NCBI RefSeq assembly: GCF_013408425.1
Contig: NZ_JACBYV010000001.1
Location: 5,208,001-5,272,000 of the forward strand
Direction: 5' to 3'
Length of the DNA stretch: 64,000 nt
Source of the DNA: Pseudomonas flavescens
GTDB taxonomy: Bacteria > Pseudomonadota > Gammaproteobacteria > Pseudomonadales > Pseudomonadaceae
Positions 27,510 to 37,611 of the stretch are shown here, piece after piece (positions within the stretch are counted from its first letter, which is position 1; every line of letters begins with the position of its first letter). The position numbers and the translations under genes are program-made. Under the pieces are notes generated by a model, which was not told the origin of the DNA, ran no database searches, and saw nothing but the letters and a program-made list of their open reading frames with translations.

Positions 27510-28448
27510 ATGCCCCGCGAGATTCGCATCGCTACCCGCAAGAGTGCCCTGGCCCTTTGGCAGGCTGAATACGTCAAGGCTCGTCTCGAACAGGCCCACC
27601 CAGGGTTGCTGGTGAGCCTGGTGCCGATGGTCAGCCGGGGTGACAAACTGCTCGATGCACCGCTCGCGAAGATTGGTGGCAAGGGGCTGTTCGTCAAGGA
27701 GCTGGAGACCGCGCTGCTGGAGGACCAGGCCGATATCGCCGTGCATTCGATGAAGGATGTGCCGATGGACTTTCCCGAGGGCCTCGGGCTGTATTGCATC
27801 TGCGAGCGCGAAGACCCGCGCGATGCCTTCGTCTCCAACCACTTCGACAGCCTCGACGCATTGCCCCAGGGCAGCGTGGTCGGCACGTCGAGCCTGCGTC
27901 GTCAGGCGCAGTTGCTGGCGCGTCGGCCCGATCTGAAAATCCAGTTTCTGCGTGGCAACGTCAACACCCGCCTGGCCAAGCTGGATGCCGGTGAGTACGA
28001 CGCCATCATCCTCGCCGCTGCCGGCCTGATTCGCTTGGGTTTCGAGGCACGTATTCGCGATTCCATCGCCATCGAGCACAGCCTGCCTGCTGGTGGTCAA
28101 GGTGCGGTCGGTATCGAATGCCGGGTTGGTGATGCCGAGCTGCAAGCCCTGCTGGCCCCGCTCAATCACGTCGAGACCGCGCTGCGAGTCACTGCCGAAC
28201 GGGCCATGAACAAGCGCCTCAATGGCGGCTGCCAGGTGCCTATCGCCTGCTACGCGATTCTTGAAGGCGAGCAACTGTGGCTGCGCGGTTTGGTCGGCGA
28301 GCCGGATGGCAGCAGTTTGCTGCGTGCCGAGCAGCGCGGTGGCGCAGAGGATGCCGAGCGCCTGGGCATCGAGGTAGCCGAAGCGCTCCTTGCCCTGGGG
28401 GCTGGCGAAATTCTGCAGGCCATTTACGGCGAGGCTGCTGGCGAGTGA
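27510..28448 (+). CDS. hemC: Hydroxymethylbilane synthase (porphobilinogen deaminase)
   Basis: The 312-residue protein condenses four porphobilinogen molecules to hydroxymethylbilane. The dipyrromethane cofactor Cys lies in NGGCQVPI (about Cys241). The ATG at 27510 begins the family pattern [20 protein letters not shown]. Its stop overlaps the hemD start by 4 bp (GTGA). Confidence 0.96.
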   Translation: MPREIRIATRKSALALWQAEYVKARLEQAHPGLLVSLVPMVSRGDKLLDAPLAKIGGKGLFVKELETALLEDQADIAVHSMKDVPMDFPEGLGLYCICEREDPRDAFVSNHFDSLDALPQGSVVGTSSLRRQAQLLARRPDLKIQFLRGNVNTRLAKLDAGEYDAIILAAAGLIRLGFEARIRDSIAIEHSLPAGGQGAVGIECRVGDAELQALLAPLNHVETALRVTAERAMNKRLNGGCQVPIACYAILEGEQLWLRGLVGEPDGSSLLRAEQRGGAEDAERLGIEVAEALLALGAGEILQAIYGEAAGE

Positions 28449-29218
28449 GCGGCTGGCGTCTGCTGCTGACGCGCCCTGAGCAGGAATGTCAGGCGCTCGC
28501 TAAGGCGCTCGCCAGTGAGGGCGTCCATGGCGCCTGTCTGCCGCTGCTGAATATCGAGGCGCTGCCGGAGACCCCGGAGCAGAGTGCGCTCATCTGTGAC
28601 CTGCACCGCTACACTGCGGTCATCGTGGTGAGCAAGCCGGCTGCCCGCTTCGGTCTCGACCTGCTCGATCGCTACTGGCCGCAACCGCTGGCCGATCAGC
28701 CCTGGTTCAGCGTGGGAGCGGGAACCGGACAGATTCTCGCCGACTACGGGCTACCGGTAACCTGGCCCGGTGATGGTGATGACAGCGAGGCCCTGCTGGC
28801 CTTGCCCGAGCTGCGGGCCGCGCTGCAGTATGCACTGTTTCCTCGGGTATTGATCATTCGTGGCGAGGATGGGCGCACCCTGCTAGCCGAGCAATTGCGG
28901 GCTCAGGGCGTCGAGGTCGATTACCTGCCGGTCTATCGGCGAGTGTTGCCGGGTTATCCTGTTGGCACCCTGCAGCGGCTATTTCAGGTGGAACGCTTGA
29001 ATGGCGTGGCGGTCAGCAGTGGGCAGGGCCTGATGCATCTGCGCCAGCTGGCGGCGGATGACTGGCCGCAGCTGGCGCAACTACCCGTGTTCGTACCCAG
29101 TCCGCGAGTCGCCGTCATGGCCCGTGAATTGGGTGCGTCGAATGTTGTGGATTGCCGTGGTGCTGATACCGCGGCGTTGTTGGCGGCCTTGCGTGCGCAG
29201 GCTTCGCCCGACTTGTGA
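28445..29218 (+). CDS. hemD: Uroporphyrinogen-III synthase
   Basis: The 257-residue protein has two HemD-like lobes with [17 protein letters not shown] at the start. It cyclises hydroxymethylbilane to uroporphyrinogen III. The GTG at 28445, coupled to hemC, gives the homologous start. Confidence 0.92.
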   Translation: MSGWRLLLTRPEQECQALAKALASEGVHGACLPLLNIEALPETPEQSALICDLHRYTAVIVVSKPAARFGLDLLDRYWPQPLADQPWFSVGAGTGQILADYGLPVTWPGDGDDSEALLALPELRAALQYALFPRVLIIRGEDGRTLLAEQLRAQGVEVDYLPVYRRVLPGYPVGTLQRLFQVERLNGVAVSSGQGLMHLRQLAADDWPQLAQLPVFVPSPRVAVMARELGASNVVDCRGADTAALLAALRAQASPDL

Positions 29219-29234
29219 AGCAAAGGATGGATAC

Positions 29235-30380
29235 GTGAGCGAAGCGACTACCCCGAAAGAGCAGGAGCAGCCTGCACAACCCGCCCTCGAATCTTCTCCG
29301 GCTGCCGGCGAAGCCAGGCCCGCCTCGCGGGGCTCTGCGCTGGCCGCGGTGGCCCTGCTGGTCGGCGCGATAGGCGTTGGTGTCGGTGGCTGGAGTGTCT
29401 GGCAACTGCGCGCCTTGCAGACCGACGCCCAGCAACAGTCGGGGCAGCTCGAAGAAGCTCGCAGCCAGACCCAGGCGCTGTCGCAACGTACCAATAGCCT
29501 GGACAACCGTTTCGGGCAGTTGCCGACCGTCGAGGAGCTCGAAGAGCGCCGTCGCCTGGTGGCCCAGTTGCAGGGCGATCAGCAATTGCTCAATCAGCGC
29601 CTGGAAACCGTGCTGGGCGCCAGCCGCCAGGATTGGCGCCTGGCCGAGGCCGAACATCTGCTGCGTCTCGCCAGTCTGCGCTTGTCCGCTTTGCAGGACA
29701 CCAACAGCGCGACAGCGCTGGTACAGGCGGCCGACGAGATCCTTCGCGATCAGGATGACCCGGCGGCATTCGCAGCCCGAGAGCAACTGGCCAGGAGCCT
29801 CGAAGCCCTGCGTTCGACCGATAACCCTGATCGCACCGGCTTGTTCCTGCAACTGGGCGCTCTCCGCGAGCAGGCATCGCAACTGAACTCGCTGAATCCG
29901 AAATTCGTGGCCGATGGTGGTGTGCTCGGCGAGCTGGCTGCAGACAGCGAGCCAGGCACTTGGTGGAGTCACGGTCTGCAGACGTTGTCGCAGTACTTCC
30001 GTCTCGATTTCAATGCCGATCAGAACATCCGCCCGCTGCTCGCCGGGCAAAGCCTGACCCAGGTACGCCTGGCGCTGAGTCTTGCGCTCGAGCAGGCGCA
30101 ATGGGCCGCGCTGCATGGCGAGACCCAGGTCTATCGTCAGGCGCTGCAGCAGGCTGGCGAGGTACTGGACGCCAACTTCAATCGTGACAATCCCGACAGC
30201 CGCGCCTTGCGCACGCGGGTGGGCGAGCTGGTCGACAAACCCGTCGAAGTCGAGGTGCCCGAGCTGACTCAATCCCTCAATGCGGTGCAGGCCTACATCG
30301 AGCACAAGCAATCGGCCCGTGAGCGTCTCAAGGACGCCCCCACCGATGAGGCAACTGGCAACGAGGAGGGGCGCCCATGA
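29235..30380 (+). CDS. hemX: Uroporphyrinogen-III C-methyltransferase-like protein HemX
   Basis: The 381-residue protein has an acidic N-terminus, one membrane segment (GSALAAVALLVGAIGVGVGGWSVW), then a long coiled-coil/helical periplasmic region (LRALQTDAQQQSGQL). Such HemX proteins sit in the hem operon but lack methyltransferase activity. The GTG at 29235 follows AAAGGATGG and is the likely start. It overlaps hemY by 4 bp. Confidence 0.85.
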   Translation: MSEATTPKEQEQPAQPALESSPAAGEARPASRGSALAAVALLVGAIGVGVGGWSVWQLRALQTDAQQQSGQLEEARSQTQALSQRTNSLDNRFGQLPTVEELEERRRLVAQLQGDQQLLNQRLETVLGASRQDWRLAEAEHLLRLASLRLSALQDTNSATALVQAADEILRDQDDPAAFAAREQLARSLEALRSTDNPDRTGLFLQLGALREQASQLNSLNPKFVADGGVLGELAADSEPGTWWSHGLQTLSQYFRLDFNADQNIRPLLAGQSLTQVRLALSLALEQAQWAALHGETQVYRQALQQAGEVLDANFNRDNPDSRALRTRVGELVDKPVEVEVPELTQSLNAVQAYIEHKQSARERLKDAPTDEATGNEEGRP

Positions 30381-31651
30381 AGCGCGTTTACCTGCTGCTG
30401 CTCGCCCTGGTGGTGATCGGTGGTCTGGCGCTGCTTGGCCTGGCCATTTCCGAACACAAGGGCTATGTGCTTTTTGCCTACCAGGGCTTCCGCTACGAGT
30501 CGACGCTGTGGGCGTTCGTGCTGCTGATCGTGGCGGTATGGCTGACGCTGTGGCTGCTGCGCCTGGTCGTGCGGGCGCTGTTGACCTCGCTTGGGCTGGT
30601 CAATCCCTGGTCACGCCTGCACCGTGAACGCCGTGTGCGCAGTGCCTCGGAACATGGCTTTCAGGAACTGATCGAGGGCCGCTGGGCCAAGGCCCAGACG
30701 CATCTGAGCCGCATTGCCCGCAATGAGCCGCGTCCGTTGATTCACTACCTGGGGGCTGCCCGTGCCGCCAACAATCTCGAGCACTACGAGGAAAGTGATG
30801 CGCTGCTGGCCGAGGCGCTGGAGCGTCAGCCGAATGCCGAACTGGCCATCGCCCTGACCCATGCCGAGCTGCAGCTGGCGCGTGGGCAAGTGGAGACTGC
30901 CCAGGAAACACTGCAAGTGATGCAGGAACGTCATCCGCGAAACCCGCAGGTGCTACGCCAATTGCAGGATCTGTACGTGATGCGCGGCGACTGGCAGGCA
31001 CTGCTCAAACTGCTGCCGGTGTTGCGCAAGGAGAAGGCGCTGGCGCCTGCCGAGTTGATGATGCTTGAGCGTCGTGCCTGGCGCGAATACCTCACCGGCA
31101 TAGACCTGAACGCTGCCGATGAAGGCGCGCTGCCCTCTCTGGCCCAGGCCTGGGAACGGCTGTCACCCAACCTGCGCGGCGAACCCGAACTGCTGGCCGT
31201 GTATGCCGATCGTCTGCGTGTGCTGGGGGGAGAGCCCGGTGCCGAGGAGTTGCTCAACAAGGCACTGAATCGCGAATACGACAGTCGCCTGGCACGCCTC
31301 TACGGACTGCTGCATGGGCGCGATCCGGCCCGCCAACTGCAAGCCGCCGAAGGCTGGCTGAAGCAGCACCCCAATGATGCCGGATTGCTGCTCACCCTTG
31401 GCCGCCTGAGCCTGCATAACCAGCTGTGGGGCAAGGCCCGCGACTACTTCGAGAGTAGCCTGACTCTGGAGCGGCATCCGGAAACCTGTGCCGAGCTCGC
31501 ACGACTGCTCGCGCAACTGGGTGAAGTGGAACGCAGTAACCGCTTGTTTCAGGAAGGCCTCGGCCTGCTCGATCACCGCCTCAGTGGGCAGGCTGTCGGT
31601 GTTCCCGCCGTCGCTGCCGCCGAGCCACAGGCCGTGCGCCCTGCAAGCTGA
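30377..31651 (+). CDS. hemY: HemY-type membrane protein with TPR repeats
   Basis: The 424-residue protein has two N-terminal membrane segments (residues about 4-25 and 40-65) followed by TPR-type helical repeats (LAEALERQPNAELAIALTHAELQLARGQVETAQETL). It is the gammaproteobacterial HemY, associated with tetrapyrrole metabolism; it is unrelated to the Bacillus oxidase of the same name. A weak terminator hairpin follows at 31666-31684. Confidence 0.9.
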   Translation: MKRVYLLLLALVVIGGLALLGLAISEHKGYVLFAYQGFRYESTLWAFVLLIVAVWLTLWLLRLVVRALLTSLGLVNPWSRLHRERRVRSASEHGFQELIEGRWAKAQTHLSRIARNEPRPLIHYLGAARAANNLEHYEESDALLAEALERQPNAELAIALTHAELQLARGQVETAQETLQVMQERHPRNPQVLRQLQDLYVMRGDWQALLKLLPVLRKEKALAPAELMMLERRAWREYLTGIDLNAADEGALPSLAQAWERLSPNLRGEPELLAVYADRLRVLGGEPGAEELLNKALNREYDSRLARLYGLLHGRDPARQLQAAEGWLKQHPNDAGLLLTLGRLSLHNQLWGKARDYFESSLTLERHPETCAELARLLAQLGEVERSNRLFQEGLGLLDHRLSGQAVGVPAVAAAEPQAVRPAS

Positions 31652-31977
31652 ACCGTGAAGACGCGCGCCGGCCCCGCTCCGGCGTTTATGACGAAGCGTC
31701 TTGAAGCCTTGGGTGAGGGGGCATACCCTGAGCGAAATGAGTGTTCGGACTGCAATACGAATCATGCTAGTGTCCGGACTCGGCTGCACGTTCAGGGATC
31801 AGGCGTGACGCTTTCGTCGTTGTCGGTGCACGAGCATGGCTCACACCAGAGCGGCAGCAGGTGAATGCTGTCGATAGGGCGATCAGCCAACTTCCGATTC
31901 GGGGCTCCGACGATTTGCTGAACGATAGTCGTTGCCCGGATGCCTACAGGAAATACCGATAAGGGAGGGAGATCACC
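31652..31977. other. Intergenic region between hemY and algQ
   Basis: This 326-bp gap has a hairpin CGCCGG/CCGGCG at 31666-31684 followed by a short T run, and an imperfect direct repeat GTGT(T/C)CGGACT near 31741 and 31770. An algQ ribosome-binding site, AAGGGAGGGAG, lies at its end. In P. aeruginosa dsbH lies between hemY and algQ; no dsbH-like frame is visible here. Confidence 0.6.
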
Positions 31978-32439
31978 ATGCTCGAGAGTTGCCAGAATGC
32001 ACAGGAGCGGTGGGGTGGCGTACACCTGTTGATCGATCGCTGGTTGCAGGAGCGCGCTGAACTGATCAAGGCTTATGCGGCCATCGATGATGTCAGCGAC
32101 AAGGTGGTGATGCAGCGTTTCTGCGAGATCCTCGTCGACTACGTTTCTGCCGGGCATTTCGAGGTCTACCAGCAGCTTACCGAAGAGGCCCGAGCATTCG
32201 GTGACCAGCGCGGTCTCGAGCTGGCCAAGCAGATCTACCCGCGCCTCGAAGTGATCACCGAAGCCGCACTGGCGTTCAATGATCGCTGTGATGAAGGTGA
32301 TTGTGGCGATGTCGAGGCGGTCAGTGCCGAACTCAAACGCCTCGGGCAGATGCTGCATGAGCGCTTCGAACTCGAAGACTGTCTGATCGAAGTGCTGCAC
32401 ACCGCTCACCAGCAGCAGGCCACCGCCGCCGCTGTATGA
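31978..32439 (+). CDS. algQ: Anti-sigma-70 factor AlgQ (Rsd family)
   Basis: The 153-residue helical protein matches Rsd/AlgQ ([21 protein letters not shown], then [15 protein letters not shown]). It binds the primary sigma factor and RNA polymerase and affects alginate production. The strong GGGAGG site before 31978 supports the start. Confidence 0.93.
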   Translation: MLESCQNAQERWGGVHLLIDRWLQERAELIKAYAAIDDVSDKVVMQRFCEILVDYVSAGHFEVYQQLTEEARAFGDQRGLELAKQIYPRLEVITEAALAFNDRCDEGDCGDVEAVSAELKRLGQMLHERFELEDCLIEVLHTAHQQQATAAAV

Positions 32440-32597
32440 CGCTCAACGCCGCGCGAGTTCGCGGCGTTTCAGCCTCCTCCGAGTCCGTGTGCGGATGCCC
32501 GCTCCGGTTGCTGTACGCATGTGCTTGCAAAGCACCTCTAGCGGGCGCAAATTCACAGGTCTAGTATGGCTTCATCTCATCCGCCAGGAGGCGCGTC

Positions 32598-33821
32598 ATG
32601 TCGGCCACGAAAAACGTGAAAAAGAAATCGGTCACCACTCCGCTGCACCTGCTTCAACAGCTTTCCGGAAGTTTGCTCGAGCATCTCGAAAGTGCCTGCT
32701 CGCAAGCTTTGGTCGACGCTGAAAAAGTGCTCGCCAAGCTGGAGAAGCAACGCGGTGCTGCACAGGAAAAACTGCACAAGGCTCGCGGCAAACTGCAGGC
32801 CTCCGTTGCTGCAGGCAAAGCCAAGGCTCAGTCCAAGGCCAAGTCCGCTGTCAGCGAGCTGGAAGGCGTACTGGACGGCCTGCAGGCCCGTCAGAGCGAA
32901 ACCCGTCAGTACATCGTGCAGCTCAAGCGTGATGCTCAGGAAAGCCTGAAGCTGGCCCAGGGCGTCGGCAAGGTCCGTGAAGCTGCCAGCAAGGTTCTGG
33001 CCACTCGCAGCAAGACCCCGGCCAAAGTTGCCGCTGTCAAGCCGGCTTCCAAAGCCGCCGCTAAGCCAACTGTTGCCAAGCCAGCTGCCAAGGCCGCTGC
33101 GAAACCTGCCGCTGCCAAAGCCGTCGCTAAACCCGCTGCCACCAAGCCTGCTGCCAAAGCCGCCGCGAAACCTGCTGCCGCCAAGCCAGCCGCTAAAGCT
33201 ACTGCGAAACCTGCTGCTGCCAAGCCAGTCGCTAAAGCTGCTGCGAAACCTGCTGCCGCCAAGCCAGCCGCTAAAGCTACTGCGAAACCTGCTGCTGCCA
33301 AGCCAGTCGCTAAAGCTGCTGCGAAACCTGCTGCCGCCAAGCCAGCCGCTAAAGCTGCTGCAAAACCTGCTGCCGCCAAGCCAGCCGCTAAAGCTGCTGC
33401 GAAACCTGCTGCTGCCAAGCCAGCCGCTAAAGCTGCTGCGAAACCTGCTGCTGCCAAGCCAGCCGCTAAAGCCGCTGCAAAACCTGCTGCCGCCAAGCCA
33501 GTTGCTAGCACCGCTGCGAAACCTGTTGCTGCCAAGCCGGCTGCTAAAGCCGCTGCAAAACCTGCTGTAGCCAAGCCGGCTGCAAAACCAGCCGCCAAGC
33601 CAGTTGCAAAACCTGCACCAGCAGCCAAGCCTGCACCTGTTGCCAAACCGGCTGCCAAAGCACCGGCGAAACCGGCAGTGGCCAAACCCGCGCCCAAGCC
33701 GGCCGTCACTGACAAACCGGCTGCTGCAGCCCCTGCTGCAGGCAAGCCTGCCAGCGAGAGCCCGGTTCCAGCGCCGGCAGCGAGCAATGCCAATGGTGTA
33801 ACCCCGCCTAGCGCCAGCTGA
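32598..33821 (+). CDS. algP: Histone H1-like protein AlgP with KPAAKAAA repeat tail
   Basis: The 407-residue protein has an N-terminal helical domain (about residues 1-130, with LLQQLSGSLLEHLESACSQALVDAEKVLAKLEKQ) and a long Ala/Lys/Pro-rich tail made of KAAAKPAAAKPA-type repeats, the AlgP architecture. AlgP binds DNA and modulates algD transcription. The tail is encoded by near-identical 36-bp units that are prone to length change. A hairpin at 33837-33871 follows the gene. Confidence 0.93.
   Translation: MSATKNVKKKSVTTPLHLLQQLSGSLLEHLESACSQALVDAEKVLAKLEKQRGAAQEKLHKARGKLQASVAAGKAKAQSKAKSAVSELEGVLDGLQARQSETRQYIVQLKRDAQESLKLAQGVGKVREAASKVLATRSKTPAKVAAVKPASKAAAKPTVAKPAAKAAAKPAAAKAVAKPAATKPAAKAAAKPAAAKPAAKATAKPAAAKPVAKAAAKPAAAKPAAKATAKPAAAKPVAKAAAKPAAAKPAAKAAAKPAAAKPAAKAAAKPAAAKPAAKAAAKPAAAKPAAKAAAKPAAAKPVASTAAKPVAAKPAAKAAAKPAVAKPAAKPAAKPVAKPAPAAKPAPVAKPAAKAPAKPAVAKPAPKPAVTDKPAAAAPAAGKPASESPVPAPAASNANGVTPPSAS
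33059..33600 (+). repeat. Tandem 36-bp coding repeats in the algP tail
   Basis: About ten near-exact 36-bp units, each encoding a variant of KAAAKPAAAKPA, run from about 33155 to 33500, with decayed copies on both sides. Alternating Ala/Thr and Ala/Val variants make a 72-bp higher-order unit in part of the array. Confidence 0.85.
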
Positions 33822-34300
33822 TTCAGCTGCCTGAAAGCCTGCGAGCGCTCCCTCTCTGAGCGTTCGCGGGCTGTCTCCCGCGAGTGCACGGCTCGCATCG
33901 ATTCACTGTCGCACCCCTTGTCTTGCCTCCCTGCTTTCGACACCTCTCAGCCGCGCCTGCCGGTTGCGAACGTTTCCCTGTTGTCGCTTCCATGTTTCGC
34001 AAGCGGCAGGCCACTGGCCTGGATTGGCCATGCCGCGGAACAGCGCGCCAAGAATCGGGTCAATGAAGGAGTCGAGTTGGTCAACAGGCCAGCCGATGGA
34101 GTCAGAAACAGAGTGTCCTTCGTGAAGAACAGGGTCGTCGTGAGTATCGAAAGATCGAGCGGGCCCTGGACCCTGGCGTGGCAGGCGCCCCCAACCGGCT
34201 CGGCATTCCCGCGCGACAGGCCCCCCAGCCTTGTCTGCTACGCTGGATGAGCTGAGCGCGTTGCTCGAGCACGTCGCGCTTACCCAATAAGGAGAGCAGG
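33822..34300. other. Intergenic region between algP and phaF
   Basis: This 479-bp gap begins with a hairpin at 33837-33871 (14-bp arms with two wobble pairs, loop CCTCTCT), a likely algP terminator. Frames from 33884 and 33918 lack family features and are not called. No phaI-like frame is seen before phaF, although phaI normally lies next to it. Confidence 0.6.
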
Positions 34301-35056
34301 ATGGCTGTCAAAAAGAAATCCGAGAAACAGACCGGTTCGTGGGTCGGCGAGGTTGAAAAGTACTCGCGGCAGATCTGGTTGGCGGGCTTGGGCGCGTACT
34401 CCAAGGTCAGCAAGGACGGCACCAAGCTGTTCGACACGCTGGTCAAGGATGGCGAGAGAGCCGAGAAGGCCGCCAAGAGCGATGCAGGCGAGCAAGCAGA
34501 GGCAACGAAGCCTGCCAGATCCCGTGTCGATGAGGTCAAGGACAGGGCAATCGGCAAGTGGGGCGAACTCGAGGAGGCTTTCGACAAACGTCTCAACAGT
34601 GCCATCTCGCGCCTGGGCGTGCCGAGTCGCAGCGAGGTCAAGTCGCTCAGCGACAAGGTCGAGTTGTTGACCAGGCAACTGGAGGCATTGACCGGCTCGT
34701 CCACGAAGGCAGCGGCCAAACCGGCTGCCAAGTCTGCTGCTGCGAAGCCGTCCAGCAAGCCTGCGGCGAAAGCGCCTGTGAAGCCAGCCGCCAAAGCGAC
34801 AACGGGCAAAGCTGTCGCGGTGAAGAAGGCGCCTGCTGGCAAAACGGTAGCCGCCAAGCCAGCGGCTGCCAGCAAGAGTTCCGCCAAACCTGCTGCCAAG
34901 CCCGCTGCGAAAGCTGCGCCTGAACCTGCTGCCAAGCCGGTACGCAAGCCGGCAGCGAAGAAGCCCGCGGCGGCCAAGCCTGCGCCTGTCAGCACACCGA
35001 CGCCTGCTGCCTCGCCGGCAACCGCTACAACGCCAGCCTCAGGCAATCAGTCCTGA
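34301..35056 (+). CDS. phaF: Phasin-like protein PhaF with histone-like tail
   Basis: The 251-residue protein has an N-terminal phasin domain (about residues 12-125: EVEKYSRQIWLAGLGAYSKVSKDGTKLFDTLVKDGE) and an Ala/Lys/Pro-rich C-terminal tail. PhaF coats polyhydroxyalkanoate granules and links them to DNA. The ATG at 34301 has an AAGGAGAG site. No PHA synthase genes occur in the window, so the protein may serve a synthase elsewhere or another role. Confidence 0.9.
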   Translation: MAVKKKSEKQTGSWVGEVEKYSRQIWLAGLGAYSKVSKDGTKLFDTLVKDGERAEKAAKSDAGEQAEATKPARSRVDEVKDRAIGKWGELEEAFDKRLNSAISRLGVPSRSEVKSLSDKVELLTRQLEALTGSSTKAAAKPAAKSAAAKPSSKPAAKAPVKPAAKATTGKAVAVKKAPAGKTVAAKPAAASKSSAKPAAKPAAKAAPEPAAKPVRKPAAKKPAAAKPAPVSTPTPAASPATATTPASGNQS

Positions 35057-35075
35057 GGTCGTACGCGGTCACGAC

Positions 35076-35104
35076 AACGCCCGGCCTTGTGCCGGGCGTT
35101 TTCG
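35076..35104 (+). terminator. Rho-independent terminator after phaF
   Basis: A 10-bp stem AACGCCCGGC/GCCGGGCGTT with loop CTTGT is followed by TTCG. Confidence 0.75.
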
Positions 35105-35151
35105 TTGCAGCAGGAAAATAGCTGCGCCAGATCGTTACGGATGACTGCGCC

Positions 35152-35523
35152 TCAGAGCATCAGGCGCACGACCGACTCATCGGGGTCGCGGGATTTGCCC
35201 GCTGCGGCGAGTTCGGCGAGATAGTCACGCCAGAGTTCGTCGTGGCGCAGCGCCAGTTGATGGAGGTAGTCCCAGCTGAACAGGCCACTGTCGTGGCCGT
35301 CGTCGAAGGTCAGTTTGAGGGCGTAATTACCGGCAGGCTCGATGCCGATCAGCGCGACATTCAGCTTGCCCGTCTGCAGAATCGGTTTGCCGTGCCCCTG
35401 CACCTCAGCCGAAGGCGAATGCACGCGCAGGAACTCGGCCGGCAGCCTGTAGCTATCATTGCCGTATTGCAGTTCCAGCGTGCGGGAAGCCTTGTGCAGC
35501 TTGATCGAGGTGGGGATAAGCAT
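35152..35523 (-). CDS. DUF971 domain protein (gamma-butyrobetaine hydroxylase-like N-terminal domain)
   Basis: The 123-residue protein has the DUF971 pattern LELQYGNDSYRLPAEFLRVHSPSAEVQGHG and SGLFSWDYLHQLA. The function is not established. It lies downstream of hslU on the same strand, as in P. aeruginosa. Confidence 0.85.
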   Translation of the reverse strand: MLIPTSIKLHKASRTLELQYGNDSYRLPAEFLRVHSPSAEVQGHGKPILQTGKLNVALIGIEPAGNYALKLTFDDGHDSGLFSWDYLHQLALRHDELWRDYLAELAAAGKSRDPDESVVRLML

Positions 35524-35548
35524 TACGCAAGCTCCACGCGGCAGGCTC

Positions 35549-35596
35549 CAAGCTGCAAGAAGAGCCTGAGTGAAGGGGCTTCTGACTTGCAGCTTG
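35549..35596. repeat. Intergenic inverted repeat with CAAGCTGCAAG arms
   Basis: Between DUF971 and hslU a perfect 11-bp inverted repeat CAAGCTGCAAG/CTTGCAGCTTG is separated by 26 bases. Similar sequence occurs at 40150-40172 and, more loosely, at 62451-62520. Confidence 0.6.
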
Positions 35597-35612
35597 CAGC
35601 TTGCAGCTGCTC

Positions 35613-36953
35613 TTAGAGGATGTAGCGTGACAGGTCTTCGTCCTGAGCCAGCTCGCCGAGGTGGCTGTTGACGTAGGCCGCGTCGATACGGATGACCTCG
35701 CCATTCTGCTGGCCGGCCAGATCACCGGCACTGAAGGATACCTCCTCCAGCAGGCGTTCCAGCAGCGTATGCAGGCGACGGGCGCCGATGTTTTCGGTCT
35801 TCTCGTTGACCTGCCAGGCGATCTCGGCCAAGCGCTTGATGCCGTCTTCGGCGAACTCCACGCCCAGGCCTTCGGTCTGCAGCAGCGCCACATACTGCTC
35901 GGTGAGCGATGCATGGGGCTCGCTGAGGATGCGTTCGAAGTCTTCCGGCGACAGCGCCTTGAGTTCGACACGGATCGGCAGGCGCCCCTGCAGCTCCGGC
36001 ACCAGATCGCTCGGCTTGCTGAGGTGGAAGGCGCCGGATGCGATGAACAGGATGTGGTCGGTCTTGACCATGCCCAGCTTGGTGTTGACGGTGCAGCCCT
36101 CGATCAGCGGCAGCAGATCACGCTGCACACCCTCACGGGAAACGTCGGCACCACCGGCATTGGCGCGCTTGGCCACCTTGTCGATCTCGTCGATGAACAC
36201 GATGCCGTGCTGCTCGACGGCCTCCAGGGCCTTGGCCTTGAGTTCTTCCTCGTTGACCAGGCGCCCGGCTTCCTCTTCGCGTACCAGCTTGAGGGCGTCC
36301 TTGACCTTGAGCTTGCGGCTCTTCTTCTTGCCCTTGCCCATGTTGGAGAACAGGTTCTGCAGCTGGCTGGTCATTTCTTCCATGCCGGGCGGCGTCATGA
36401 TCTCGATACCGGCAGGGCTGTCGGCCACTTCGATCTCGATTTCCTTGTCGTCCAACTGGCCTTCGCGCAGGCGCTTGCGGAACAGCTGGCGAGTGTTGGA
36501 ATCGTTGCCCGATGCAGCTTCCTCGGCGAAACCGCTACGTGCCGGTGGCAGGAGGGCGTCGAGAATGCGATCTTCGGCAGCGTCTTCGGCGCGGTGGCGC
36601 ACGCGGACGATTTCCTGTTCGCGCAGCAGCTTCAGTGCGGCATCGGCCAGGTCGCGGATGATCGATTCGACATCGCGGCCGACGTAGCCGACTTCGGTGA
36701 ACTTGGTCGCTTCCACTTTCAGGAAGGGCGCATTGGCCAGTTTGGCCAGGCGCCGGGCGATTTCGGTCTTGCCGACGCCGGTCGGGCCGATCATCAGGAT
36801 GTTCTTGGGCGTCACTTCGGCACGCAGCTCGGCCGGCAACTGCATGCGCCGCCAGCGATTGCGCAGGGCGATGGCCACGGCGCGCTTGGCGTCGTCCTGG
36901 CCGATGATGTGGCGGTTGAGTTCGTGGACGATCTCGCGGGGTGTCATGGACAT
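35613..36953 (-). CDS. hslU: ATPase subunit of the HslVU protease
   Basis: The 446-residue protein has Walker [10 protein letters not shown] and Walker B VFIDEIDK, with the central I domain of HslU. It unfolds substrates for HslV. It is transcribed after hslV, separated by 24 bp. Confidence 0.96.
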   Translation of the reverse strand: MSMTPREIVHELNRHIIGQDDAKRAVAIALRNRWRRMQLPAELRAEVTPKNILMIGPTGVGKTEIARRLAKLANAPFLKVEATKFTEVGYVGRDVESIIRDLADAALKLLREQEIVRVRHRAEDAAEDRILDALLPPARSGFAEEAASGNDSNTRQLFRKRLREGQLDDKEIEIEVADSPAGIEIMTPPGMEEMTSQLQNLFSNMGKGKKKSRKLKVKDALKLVREEEAGRLVNEEELKAKALEAVEQHGIVFIDEIDKVAKRANAGGADVSREGVQRDLLPLIEGCTVNTKLGMVKTDHILFIASGAFHLSKPSDLVPELQGRLPIRVELKALSPEDFERILSEPHASLTEQYVALLQTEGLGVEFAEDGIKRLAEIAWQVNEKTENIGARRLHTLLERLLEEVSFSAGDLAGQQNGEVIRIDAAYVNSHLGELAQDEDLSRYIL

Positions 36954-36977
36954 GAGCGGGCTCCGATCAGGACTGGC

Positions 36978-37514
36978 CTAGATGGCCGAGTCCAGCTCCT
37001 CGATGGTCAGATTCTGATTGGTGAAGACGCAGATGGATCCGGCGATCTTCAGCGCGGTTTCGGCGATCTCGCGGGCGTCGAGGTCTTCGCTGCCTTTCTG
37101 TAGCAGTGCGAGCGCCGCAGCCTGGGCGAAGCCTCCACCGGAGCCCATGGCGATCAGGCCGTGCTCGGGTTCGACTACGTCACCGTTGCCGGTGATGATC
37201 AGCGAAGCGTCCTTGTTGGCCACGGCCAGCATGGCTTCCAGGCGGCTCAGAGAGCGGTCGGTACGCCAGTCCTTGGCCAGCTCCACGGCGGCGCGGACGA
37301 GATGGCCCTGATGCCTTTCGAGCTGGGACTCGAAGCGCTCGAAGAGTGTGAAGGCATCGGCAGTGGCACCGGCGAAACCGGCGATGACCTGACCGTGGTA
37401 CAGGCGGCGGACTTTCTTCGCGTTGCCTTTCATCACGGTATTGCCGAGGGAAACCTGGCCGTCGCCGCCCATGACGACTTTGCCGTGGCGGCGGACTGAA
37501 ACGATGGTGGTCAA
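36978..37514 (-). CDS. hslV: Peptidase subunit of the HslVU protease
   Basis: The protein matches HslV ([37 protein letters not shown]). The catalytic N-terminal Thr must follow the initiator residue, so translation should start at TTG 37514, with a GGAG site 9 bases upstream. This gives 178 residues. An upstream in-frame ATG at 37541 would bury the active-site Thr and is rejected. Confidence 0.92.
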   Translation of the reverse strand: MTTIVSVRRHGKVVMGGDGQVSLGNTVMKGNAKKVRRLYHGQVIAGFAGATADAFTLFERFESQLERHQGHLVRAAVELAKDWRTDRSLSRLEAMLAVANKDASLIITGNGDVVEPEHGLIAMGSGGGFAQAAALALLQKGSEDLDAREIAETALKIAGSICVFTNQNLTIEELDSAI

Positions 37515-37611
37515 GGGGAGAGTCTCCACGCTGCGGGGCAAAATGGCCCTGGTAAACTCTCAGATGGGGTGCCCGCCGCGGCTTTTCAACCGGCAGCGGG
37601 TTAAAGAGTGA

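Noticed and set aside
33155..33500. Repeat array considered as a possible CRISPR
   Set aside because: Units are contiguous, coding, and have no unique spacers; they encode the AlgP tail.
32936..33943. Long minus-strand frame of Ala/Gly/Thr repeats over algP
   Set aside because: It mirrors the codon repeats of algP on the other strand and has no independent start signal or family match.
33884..34250. Short frames in the algP-phaF gap
   Set aside because: No ribosome-binding support, no family features, and composition typical of non-coding sequence.
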